Assembly: GCA_004014935.1 (NCBI GenBank)
Contig: CP025321.1
Span: forward strand, 1,302,001 to 1,366,000
DNA: 64,000 nt
From: Saccharomycopsis malanga
Lineage: Eukaryota; Ascomycota; Saccharomycetes; Ascoideales; Saccharomycopsidaceae
Direction: 5' to 3'
Shown: positions 1-8,458 of the stretch, one piece after another
Layout of the letters: every line of letters starts with the position of its first letter
Numbering within the stretch: the stretch's first letter is position 1
Program-made: the position numbers and the translations under genes
The notes under the pieces: generated by a model
What the model was told of the DNA's origin: nothing
Databases searched by the model: none
The model's input: only the letters and a program-made list of their open reading frames with translations

Positions 1-726
1 TTTGAATATGCTGACATTGTCACCACCACCACTCACAAGTCTTTGAGAGGCCCAAGAGGCGCCATGATCTTTTTCAGAAGAGGCGTCAGATCCATCAATC
101 CTAAAACCGGAAAGGAAGTCTTGTACGATTTGGAAAACCCAATCAACTTTTCCGTTTTCCCTGGCCACCAAGGTGGTCCACATAACCATACCATTGCTGC
201 TTTGGCCACTGCTCTTAAACAAGCTGCTTCTCCAGACTTCAAAGCCTACCAAGAACAAGTGTTGAAAAACGCTAAAGCTTTGGAATCCGAATTCACAAAG
301 TTGGGCTACAAGTTGGTCAGTGATGGTACTGACTCTCATATGGTTTTGGTCTCTTTAAGAGATAAAGGCATTGACGGTGCTAGAATTGAAACTGTATGTG
401 AAAACATCAATATTGCCTTGAACAAAAACTCCATTCCAGGCGACAAATCCGCTCTTGTTCCAGGTGGTATTAGAATTGGTGCTCCAGCCATGACCACCAG
501 AGGCCTTGGTGAAGAGGATTTCAAGAAAATTGTCCAATACATCGACAAGGCTGTCCAATACACCAAACAGGTCCAACAAAACTTGCCTGTAGGCGCCAAC
601 AGATTGAAGGATTTCAAAGCTGCTGTTGCTCAAGGCTCTCCAGAAATCGCCTCTTTGAAGAAGGAAATCTACGAATGGGCTGGCCAATTTCCATTGGCTG
701 TCAACAAATGGGCATTGTCCAACTAA
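1..726 (+). CDS. SHM2: Serine hydroxymethyltransferase, 3' part (5' end outside window)
   Basis: The protein interconverts serine and glycine, passing the one-carbon unit to tetrahydrofolate; it is PLP-dependent. The reading frame is open from base 1, so the start lies upstream; 241 codons are visible, about half of the usual 470. The PLP-lysine signature TTTTHKSLRGPRG is at the very start (Lys codon at 37-39). It is followed by the family's typical FPGHQGGPHNHTIAALA segment and a C-terminal domain with GGIRIGAPAMTTRG. The N-terminus is missing, so a mitochondrial transit peptide cannot be excluded. The cytosolic Shm2 form is preferred only because of close overall resemblance and lack of any other clue. 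The family assignment is very secure; the isoform is not. Confidence 0.93.
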   Translation, partial: FEYADIVTTTTHKSLRGPRGAMIFFRRGVRSINPKTGKEVLYDLENPINFSVFPGHQGGPHNHTIAALATALKQAASPDFKAYQEQVLKNAKALESEFTKLGYKLVSDGTDSHMVLVSLRDKGIDGARIETVCENINIALNKNSIPGDKSALVPGGIRIGAPAMTTRGLGEEDFKKIVQYIDKAVQYTKQVQQNLPVGANRLKDFKAAVAQGSPEIASLKKEIYEWAGQFPLAVNKWALSN

Positions 727-1023
727 TTGTTTTGTAAAAAAGGTATATACATACAAAAAAAAACTGGTCTTTACCAGACTTTCTATATCACTCAACTGAT
801 TTTTTCACGAATACTTTCCTGTTTCCATATTATCGTTCAACTGTTATGTTTTATTATATTGTTTTAGCTTTTCTTTTGTAGTACAGTGTACTTGTCAAGT
901 ATATAGGTGGTTTTAATGTTAGTTTGGTACCTATTCTTGGCTTTTCATCTGGATTGAGAATTTCTGCATTTGCATCTTAGTATAATATTTTGTAAATATT
1001 TGGTACATTGTATATTCGATCAT

Positions 1024-1236
1024 GGCCACTGGGCCATTTGGCTCAGTGGTCAGTGCTCTCGGAGAAGAGAAAAGACCTGGCAGGATAGTTTAGCGGATAA
1101 TACTTTCAAAAAGGAAAAAGGGTGAGCCAGCTATGATCAAAAGAACATGATTGGGCTTTACCCCCTTAGACACAGCGCGTATATACGAAACTGATATGTG
1201 CTGGGCTTGAAATATATGATATTATTATTATTGAAC
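1024..1236 (+). mobile_element. Family-A SINE, subfamily A2, complete, with target-site duplication
   Basis: The head has the A-box-like TGGCTCAGTGGTCAGTGCTC at about 1039. The body has TGGCAGGATAGTTTAGCGGA, which marks subfamily A2, and there is no recognisable B box. The conserved 3' end (CGTATATACGAAACTGATATG, CTGGGC) is followed by an (ATT)n tail. The 8-bp sequence TCGATCAT stands directly before the element (1016-1023) and directly after its tail (1237-1244), which is a target-site duplication as left by LINE-driven retroposition. Confidence 0.85.
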
Positions 1237-1266
1237 TCGATCATAGAGTTTTCGATCAATCCCACT

Positions 1267-1402
1267 TGTAATCGGATTCTACTTGATATATAGTAATTTG
1301 TAATCTGATTCTACTTGATATACAGTAATTTGTAATCTGATTCTACTTGATATATAGTAATTTGTAATCTCAATCTACTTGATATATAGTAACATTGTAA
1401 TG
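1267..1402. repeat. 32-bp tandem repeat, four copies
   Basis: Units start at 1279, 1311, 1343 and 1375 with CTACTTGATATA, exactly 32 bp apart. The last unit is degenerate. It is AT-rich and non-coding, just downstream of a SINE tail. Confidence 0.85.
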
Positions 1403-1681
1403 TAATCCTGGTTGTATTGTCCTTGGTTAATGAAATCTAAAGCCAATAAAGGATATTTCAAATTCTTGAAAATTGCAATTGAGCAGCAAATATTTGACAG
1501 CAATCACTTGTATTGTCAACAATATAAATAAGAGTTGTCACACAGAAAAAGTATGAAATCAACTATTATTACAATTTATACAATATTACCAAATTACGCC
1601 AAATTACAAAGATTGTGCTAATAAGTAGCTTTTATTGCTATATTTTCTAACAAGCTATTGACAAAAGAAAAAGGTGTTTTT

Positions 1682-3005
1682 CTACATGACAATTTCCAAC
1701 TTTGCATCGGTCTTGATTGCTTTATCAGGCAACACGACACAATTCTTGACATACACGTCGTCAGCAACATGAGTGTTTGAAGACAAGATTGTAGCTTTAG
1801 AGAATTTGATATCATGGACTTGAAAGTAAGTGACAGGATCGTTGACTTGGATTTTGGAACCTTCAACTCTGACCCATTTGCCAATTTTGGTGTCTCGAGA
1901 GATGATAGAGTACAAGACCAAGGAATGTTCATCCACTTCAACGTTATCCAAGACGATGGAATCTTTGATTCTCACGCCCTCATTGATGACGGTGTTTGGG
2001 CCGATTGAGACGTTTGGGCCGATTTTAGCAGAGGCAGCGACCTTTGCAGTAGGGTGAATGAACACCGGCTCAATGATAGTGGCTTTTTGAGCACTGTTGT
2101 CGTATTTGGCATTAGCCAAAGCAAGATCGTTAGCCGGTAAAGCACTAGCGGCTCTCTTGATTTGTCTCCAGTAAGACGAAGACTTGTATACGTAGAAGGA
2201 GCCATCGTCAGGCAATTTTGCCAAAATGTCGTTTTCCAAACTGATGACATCGTTGTCAATGGTGTCTACATTAGTAATGTCGTCAACCAACTCATCCTTT
2301 GCATGTTTGGTTTGTGCAATCTTGTTGATGATATATTTGGAATTGAATAAATAAATTCCGCCATTGATCACGTCGGAAATCTTGGATTCCGGCTTTTCTA
2401 CATAATGAATAACCTTGTGGGTTTTTTTATCAGAAACAATTGCACCAAAGGTGTGAGGATGCGATGCTAGATACTTTGGAACATCAATACCAAAGATAAC
2501 AGCCTTGGCTTCATTGTCATCATAGTAGTCCTGCTGTTTTGCATAAAAGTCCAAAATCTCTGCAAACGGAAAAGAACAGATAATGTCACCATGAACAACA
2601 AAGATCTTGTCAGGATTGTTTCTCTTGATTTCGTCCCTGAAATGGAAAAGACCGCCAGCTGTTCCTAGCGCCTTGTATTCACGCAAGTACTTGATGTTAA
2701 GGTTTGGATACTTGTGTTTGGCCTCATACAAAAAGTCGGTGAACACAGAATTCTCATAGAACCCAATGATCAACACATCGCGAATGCTGCTGATTTTGCT
2801 GATAGGGTCAATAATATGCGAAATCAACGGCTTGCCTCCAATAGGAAACAACACCTTTGGGGTGTCTAGAGATAACGGTCTGAATCTTGTCCCTCTAGTG
2901 TCGCCTCCAACCTACAATGTCAGTAATTGTTCTTATCACTAAATTTCCAACCTGTCAAATACTTACAAGAATGACAGCTTTGGTGGTGTAATTGGAATTT
3001 GCCAT
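1682..3005 (-). CDS. PSA2: GMPPA-type mannose-1-phosphate guanylyltransferase-like protein (one intron)
   Basis: The protein belongs to the nucleotidyl-transferase plus left-handed beta-helix family that makes or regulates GDP-mannose for glycan synthesis in the cytosol. Exon 1 is 3005-2967 (MANSNYTTKAVIL), the intron is 2966-2912 (GTAAGT, TACTGAC, TAG), and exon 2 is 2911-1682. Joined in frame they give 422 residues, the length of animal GMPPA rather than of the about 361-residue catalytic Psa1/GMPPB. The join creates the nucleotide-binding loop VGGDTRGTRFRPLS, with the longer loop typical of GMPPA. Hexapeptide repeats follow at about residues 265-390 (for example the run with KIGPNVSIGPNTVI). 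In animals GMPPA is thought to be a non-catalytic feedback regulator of GMPPB; whether that holds here is inference. The start ATG at 3005 is the only one that supplies the KAVIL strand. Confidence 0.88.
2912..2966 (-). other. Intron of PSA2 (55 nt)
   Basis: The 5' site is GTAAGT, the branch site is TACTGAC, and the 3' site is TAG eight bases after the branch motif. Splicing keeps the frame and restores the conserved nucleotide-binding loop. Confidence 0.88.
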
Positions 3006-4040
3006 GGTAATACAGTAATACTTCAGTACTTGTCAAATAAACGCCTAAATCAAATTTCCTTCAATACCACCAAATATATGGCTTAAGCAAAATACTCCTA
3101 TATAGCAAAAGAACAACTACTCTCTAGCAAAAGAACATTATGGAAGAATCAACGTGCCGGGGGTGTCAGATCAGCTTATGCAGTAAAAATCCAGGGTGTC
3201 ATCCCATCAAAACATAACACTGCAGATTAATACATGGTTATGTGCGATGGGTGCTCGAGGTGTATAACATGCATGTCGTCATTTTGAATGAAGTTAGTAT
3301 AATGAAAGGTATAAACGATGGACGTGGACTAAGGGGTTTAACAATGAAAATGCCGAATTAGGGCATTCTATAGACCAGTTATAATTATAGATTTAGTTTT
3401 TCAGGCTATGATTGTTTTCCTCATGCATGGATAAAAGTAGACTAAGCGGTGGACCCGTTGTTTAGTAGTTTATGATGGGCGCATGCCATTGCAATGTTTT
3501 CTCTTAATAATAAGACGTAAGGGCATTTACCATTTGCAGTGGAAACATTGCTGGCATATATGGTCTGGCTCTGGTATGTTACAGTAGAAACACACTGCCT
3601 CTGAGTTGCAAAACGTTGTAAAAAGAATCAGATTCAAATTATCATTCGAATGAGTCAACTAATTGTCGATTACGCCGTGAGAATGATATCTTTTTGAGTT
3701 TTGGCTCAACGGACTTTACTAGTAAGCTAATTTATTGAGCCAGGCATCAAGATTAGCTTGAGTTACCCAATTAGGAAAACCTCATACCGGCACTAGTGCC
3801 AAAGCCTTTATATACTATTGGAATTGCCTTACGGTCCACATGGAGAATGTTAGGCATTAACACATAGTATGAGGATTGGGCGCAATTGATGGATTGTGTG
3901 ATAGGGATGTTCTTAGTCAAACAAGTTGTGGAATTATGCCTTGTTATAAAGGTAGATTGGCTCCCTGTTTTCTTTTGCTCGTTTTCTTTTCTGATGGTAC
4001 ACTTTATACACACAACACACCATAAACACGCCCAGCAGTA
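3006..4040. other. Divergent intergenic region, no gene seen
   Basis: This is the shared upstream region of PSA2 and the 907-residue gene. A TATA-like TATAAAG lies near 3944. I see no RNA gene, SINE copy or strong tandem repeat. A 120-codon reading frame on the minus strand (3771-4133) has no family features and overlaps the next gene's start. Confidence 0.6.
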
Positions 4041-6764
4041 ATGGTTCCCCCAGTTCCTCCAAAAGGGAGAGTTGTTTCCATCAAGAGCAACGGATATTAT
4101 GTTGCTTGCAACAACAAGTACAAGAATGAACATGAGGAGATCTTTTCGGAAATTCTCGGCGAAGATATTGATAAGAAGATTAATCTTTCAAGAAAGCTTA
4201 GAGGAAAGCAGCCTGACCAAGAGAATAAGCTTGAAGAATATGAGAACTTTGCAAGTGCAGACACTATTGAGAAAGTGTTTAATGAGCTTCATAAAAGACT
4301 TTCCACCAACAGTAAGCAAATTATGGCCCAATATCAAACTCCAGATTACAAAAAGTTGTCTGACAAAAACGTCAACATTGATTTGAAATTGGATCCTCAA
4401 CCTTTGCAGCCTTCTTTTGACTTGAATTTCAAGAAAACCGATTTTTTCAGAAACAAGAACGAAATCAAAAGATTGAACAATCAGATTGAAAAAGAAGCTG
4501 AGCAAAGAATCACTGAATTGATTGAGAAGTTCCCTAAAGCCAAAACCAACACTGCTTTGTTACAATATGCTCACAAACTATCCAGAGAATTTCTCAGAAA
4601 CAAGTATTTGGAGCAAAAACACCAAGAGTTTTTAGCCAAAAACGAAGTCTTGAAAGTCAAACAAAACACCACTCTTGAGAGCATAAAATCTAAGGAAAAT
4701 CCTGCTACTGGCGGTTTAAACATTTCATTGAAACATCCTTACAATAGAAAGTTCAAGGCAGGCAACGACTCGTTTAAAATGGATGCTCATAAATATATGG
4801 AAAACACATCCCAGCCTGGTGATGACACTGAAATTAACAAAAATGGGGTCAAAACAGTTGATGTCAAAGTCAAATCCAGAACAGCCAGTTTATGTTATGA
4901 TGACAGTAAATGTGGCACCGTCAAAATAGGCCCTGTTAGACGCTCATTAATAGATGGCACTACTACCGCGGCGCCTGCTTCTTCAAATGAGACCACGGTC
5001 ACTGGTACAGGTCTTTCCACCATCGCTGGTAGTCCAAATGTTTCTGCCAAAGTTCCAGTTCCTACAGCCACTCCTATGGCCATGGCAAATGGTGCTCTTA
5101 ATGCCAACGTCAGTGGTGGCACTATGGACTCAGGAAGACCAAACTTGCATGTTTCCACCTTGAGAACCATTCCGGAACAAATGAGAATGATGAGACATAC
5201 ATACAGAGGAAGCTACAACCATATGGCTACTTCCTATGGCAATTTCCCTATGAGCGCTTCTAGTACTGGTAGTTTTGACAGATCCCACAGAAGCTTGGCT
5301 TACCAATCCAAAGCCATAAGATACAGCCAACTTTGTCTTGCTAGTGAAAAGATTGAAAAGCCTAAAACCTCTGGAGAATTCAATGATACAATTTCTTTTC
5401 TCAAAAACCAAATTGCCACTGTTGATCCTCTATCTAATCTCAATAGTCCTGTCACTCCTATCCGTGGCTCTACCATGTCTCTTCCTCCATTGAAAACAGA
5501 TTTCAAACCAACTTCTAAACTCGCAGATTCCACTTCGTCCACCCCAACAACCGCCATGTCGTCTCAAACACTTCCTACGCCAGCTTCTACAGTCCCAACT
5601 TCGGCTATCCCATCCAGCGCTTCTACCTTGAGCATCAATTCCCCAAGAAGAGAAAACATGCTCAAGAAACCAGTGGCAAAAAACCCTCCTAAACGCCAGG
5701 CAAGATCAAAACTTTCAGAGTCTATCAGTGCAGATGAATTATACAAAGACTTGGTTGAATGCGAAATTGAAGACGAGTCTAAAGCCAAGGAAATCTCTTC
5801 TAAATTGGAACCAATTGTTGAAGTTGCTTCAATTGCTGAAAAACGTAAATCAACAACCCTCAAAGGTGCCGAAGCTGAATTGTTTTTGACTACGGTAAAC
5901 TCATTGGAAAATGCTGAAAAATCAAGAGAATATGGTATCAACGAAATGAATAAAAGAATGTCTATCAAATCTCAAAAGAAATTACCTATTATTTCAGAGT
6001 CTTCAGTTCCTGCTGCTGCTGCTACTGCTGCTGCTTCAAATAATACTTCCATTGCTTCAAAAGATAATGCTCCATCTCTTGCTGCTGCTCCTATGATAGA
6101 ATCCAAATCGAAATTGTCCATTTTCAAAAGAGCAAGAAGCAAATCCAAATCAAAAGTTAAAGCTCTTCCTACCAAGATTGATGATGAATATGCGGATGTC
6201 AATTCTTATGATTCCCTTATTGATTTGTTGACTGTTGAATCTATTGCTGGTACAATAGAGAACAAGGATTTCCTCAATGTTGGTGACGATACCATGAGAA
6301 GATTCTCGAAAACCTCCAAAACGTCCAGATCAACAACTATTCGTAAGAATAGTGCTTTGGGTATAATCATGCAGGGAGACAACGAGTCTGAAACAGAGAC
6401 ATCTGACTCTGAGACCGATTCCAACTCTTCCTATTTCACAAACAACGGTTCTAGTCCAAATACCATTGCTTCTGATTTCTCTAACGATGAAGTTTCAGAC
6501 ATTGAAACCCAAGTCGATTACGCCAGTCTCATTGGAGCCAAAAACAAAGTCCCTGATTCCAAATATCTTAAGCCATTTAATAAAACCAAGAGAAACACTG
6601 CCATGAGTGCTTTAACTGAATACAATTTTTTCACTGAAGAAGATATCAAATTGATCTTTGATGATGAAAAATTTGACCAAGATTTCATTACTTTCAGCCG
6701 TAAAAGACAAAGTTTTGACATTTTTGAAACCTACATGATGGCACTTGCTAAGATGAAGGTTTAG
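4041..6764 (+). CDS. Large Ser/Thr/Ala-rich protein of unknown function (907 aa)
   Basis: I do not recognise this protein. An ATG start and an uninterrupted frame of 908 codons with yeast-like codon use make it a real gene. Residues 1-220 are charged and probably helical or coiled-coil (many K, E, L, N). Residues about 290-560 are low-complexity (A, S, T, P). Residues about 650-670 contain an alanine run. A basic stretch, KRARSKSKSKVK, lies near residue 700 and an acidic Ser/Glu/Asp stretch near 780. The last 60 residues (from NKTKRNTAMSALTEYNFF) look folded and are rich in aromatic residues and Asp, so they may be the conserved part. No transmembrane segment or signal peptide is visible. It resembles cytoskeletal or bud-neck scaffold proteins only in composition; no function is claimed. 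Confidence 0.8.
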   Translation: MVPPVPPKGRVVSIKSNGYYVACNNKYKNEHEEIFSEILGEDIDKKINLSRKLRGKQPDQENKLEEYENFASADTIEKVFNELHKRLSTNSKQIMAQYQTPDYKKLSDKNVNIDLKLDPQPLQPSFDLNFKKTDFFRNKNEIKRLNNQIEKEAEQRITELIEKFPKAKTNTALLQYAHKLSREFLRNKYLEQKHQEFLAKNEVLKVKQNTTLESIKSKENPATGGLNISLKHPYNRKFKAGNDSFKMDAHKYMENTSQPGDDTEINKNGVKTVDVKVKSRTASLCYDDSKCGTVKIGPVRRSLIDGTTTAAPASSNETTVTGTGLSTIAGSPNVSAKVPVPTATPMAMANGALNANVSGGTMDSGRPNLHVSTLRTIPEQMRMMRHTYRGSYNHMATSYGNFPMSASSTGSFDRSHRSLAYQSKAIRYSQLCLASEKIEKPKTSGEFNDTISFLKNQIATVDPLSNLNSPVTPIRGSTMSLPPLKTDFKPTSKLADSTSSTPTTAMSSQTLPTPASTVPTSAIPSSASTLSINSPRRENMLKKPVAKNPPKRQARSKLSESISADELYKDLVECEIEDESKAKEISSKLEPIVEVASIAEKRKSTTLKGAEAELFLTTVNSLENAEKSREYGINEMNKRMSIKSQKKLPIISESSVPAAAATAAASNNTSIASKDNAPSLAAAPMIESKSKLSIFKRARSKSKSKVKALPTKIDDEYADVNSYDSLIDLLTVESIAGTIENKDFLNVGDDTMRRFSKTSKTSRSTTIRKNSALGIIMQGDNESETETSDSETDSNSSYFTNNGSSPNTIASDFSNDEVSDIETQVDYASLIGAKNKVPDSKYLKPFNKTKRNTAMSALTEYNFFTEEDIKLIFDDEKFDQDFITFSRKRQSFDIFETYMMALAKMKV

Positions 6765-7602
6765 TAATTGTTGGGGTTGTTTTTCCTTTCTAATTTATTA
6801 TCTCTCTTTAATTCTTCTTCTAATCCTTTAACTCTTCTTCAATTCTTCAACACTACAAATTATACTCTTCAGTTGCCTTCAATCATTTTCTACTTTGGCC
6901 TTCTGATTACTGTTTCACTATTCATTTCTCCACTTTTCTTGTTTCGTTCGACTGGACACAGCCAGTTTCTTTGCCCCTGGTGGGTGACTGTATTTTTAGT
7001 TATATCTCCTAATAGGAAATATGTACACTATATTTCAATTGCTTCTTATATACATTAATCAACTTAATTACAATATATTGTTCAGTTTGTAGGAGCTAAT
7101 TTTACAATAGGATTTAGCTGCTAAAGCCGCTGGGTCGTATGGCTCACTGGCCACTGCTCTCGGAGAAGAGAAAAAAAAGACCTAATAGGAACATGAATTC
7201 GATTTCCAACACGAACGCCTTTACTCGCTGCTTTTTTACAATGCTGAATGTGATTTCACAGGCAAGTACAACGATCTAAACCAGAGTCTAGTGCTTACTT
7301 TCAACCAATTGGGTGAGAAGCTAACGATATATAATATTATGATCAGATTATGATCAACAGGACATGATGGAGCTTTACCAAGTCCCCTTAGACATAGCGA
7401 TAATATACGAAACTGATATGTACCGGGCTGGAAATATAAGATATCATTTATTATTACTTATCAATACTCAAATGTTGTTGCCTTAAAACCCACTTGAAAA
7501 AGCGGCCTGAAAATAATACGCATTACTTGAAAAATGTCCGTTTAGTATAGTATATGGGTTATAGCTTTCATAAATAGCCCATTGCTTTAATTCTTTTACA
7601 AA
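6765..7602. other. Intergenic region with a full-length SINE
   Basis: The first 300 bases are a T-rich 3' flank. A 96-codon frame (6768-7058) begins right after the stop codon without an ATG and is rejected. A full-length family-A SINE occupies 7126-7459. The remaining 140 bases form the promoter of the small gene at 7603. Confidence 0.75.
7126..7459 (+). mobile_element. Family-A SINE, subfamily A1, near full length
   Basis: Parts in order are an A-box-like TGGCTCACTGGCCACTGCTC, CTCGGAGAAGAG, a decayed B box (AATTCGATTTCC), the A1 body (TTTACTCGCTGCTTTTTTAC, GATTTCACAGGCAAGT, AGTCTAGTGCTTACTTTCAA), GATCAACAGGACATGAT, and the 3' end (ATACGAAACTGATATGTACC, GGGCTGGAAATATAAG). It ends in an (ATT)-rich tail. 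It is the best copy for seeing all modules together. Confidence 0.85.
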
Positions 7603-8151
7603 ATGAATAGTTTTTCCCACCATGTAAAGACCGAAACACAAGTATTACCGAGCTCTGAGGAGCTCAAGGTTCAAATCACGGAATTTGTAGACAAGTTGGT
7701 GATTTTCTTAAGTTATAACGGAGAAATGGATACCACCTACAGCATTCGAATTCCCGACAAGAACATTCTTGCTAGTATCCAAGGATCAGCTGTATCTAAT
7801 GAAGAGTTTGACCAAGGGCCCGACGGATCCCAGAAACAGCACTACGATATAGATGACGATGAGGAATACGATAATGAACACGGATTATCAAGAGATTTAC
7901 TTGATCAAACCAGTAACATTGAGCCATTCTGTTTGATGGGTAACTCAGCTAACATCAAATTGAGAGTATTGTGTGGACAGTTGCTAGCTTTATTGCTTTC
8001 AATTAATAAAAACGAAGCCCGCAACGTCATTTTATCTGTGAGTTCAAAAGTGTTCAAAGGTAAAGAAGAGTTACATGGCGAAGATTTTGATAGATTATTG
8101 ATTTTAATGCAATTGGTTAAGAATTGCTATTTGCAAAAAGGGGCTTTATAG
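7603..8151 (+). CDS. Small protein, possibly proteasome assembly chaperone Pba3/Pba4-like
   Basis: The frame encodes 182 residues from an ATG. The arrangement is an N-terminal beta-rich part (ITEFVDKLVIFLSYNGEMD), an acidic disordered insert (residues about 80-110), then a long helix-forming stretch and a strand-helix end (ARNVILSVSSKVFKG, FDRLLILMQLVKNC). This order recalls the small yeast chaperones Irc25/Poc4 (PAC3/PAC4), which assist alpha-ring assembly of the 20S proteasome. The match is by remembered pattern only and weak, because these proteins diverge fast. It could also be an unrelated small protein. No signal peptide or membrane segment is evident. Confidence 0.4.
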   Translation: MNSFSHHVKTETQVLPSSEELKVQITEFVDKLVIFLSYNGEMDTTYSIRIPDKNILASIQGSAVSNEEFDQGPDGSQKQHYDIDDDEEYDNEHGLSRDLLDQTSNIEPFCLMGNSANIKLRVLCGQLLALLLSINKNEARNVILSVSSKVFKGKEELHGEDFDRLLILMQLVKNCYLQKGAL

Positions 8152-8458
8152 AAGTCATAGGTATCAATGCACTATATAGATTCGGTTCAAAACAAGGATT
8201 TCAAACTACATATCATTCATCTAGTAGTAATTAGGAATATGTATATATAAAATGTAAGGTAACCATCTACTATTGGTCACGTCATTTCATGGGTAGTTAC
8301 TACTGGTAGTGTTAAAACAATTCTCCATTTTATTGGCTCAGCAATAATACAAATATTGTTCAATCGTAAAGTCGTGAATATTGTAAATAGCAAATATATA
8401 TAAAGATGCTAGCTACCGAATCTTATAACAGCTTTATAATAGAAATACAATTGACAAG
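8152..8458. other. Convergent intergenic region, nothing recognised
   Basis: This is AT-rich 3' flank shared by the small plus-strand gene and ECO1. No repeat family member or RNA gene is seen. Confidence 0.6.

Larger units (their letters stand above)
727..1681. other. Convergent intergenic region with a SINE copy and a 32-bp tandem repeat
   Basis: This lies between the 3' ends of SHM2 and PSA2. It holds a complete family-A SINE (1024-1236) and a four-copy 32-bp tandem repeat (1267-1402). The rest is AT-rich with no gene that I can support. Confidence 0.8.

Noticed and set aside
3771-4133. 120-codon minus-strand frame
   Set aside because: It overlaps the start of the 907-residue gene on the other strand and has no recognisable domain.
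6768-7058. 96-codon frame just after the 907-residue gene
   Set aside because: It begins after the stop codon without an ATG and is T-rich with no motif.
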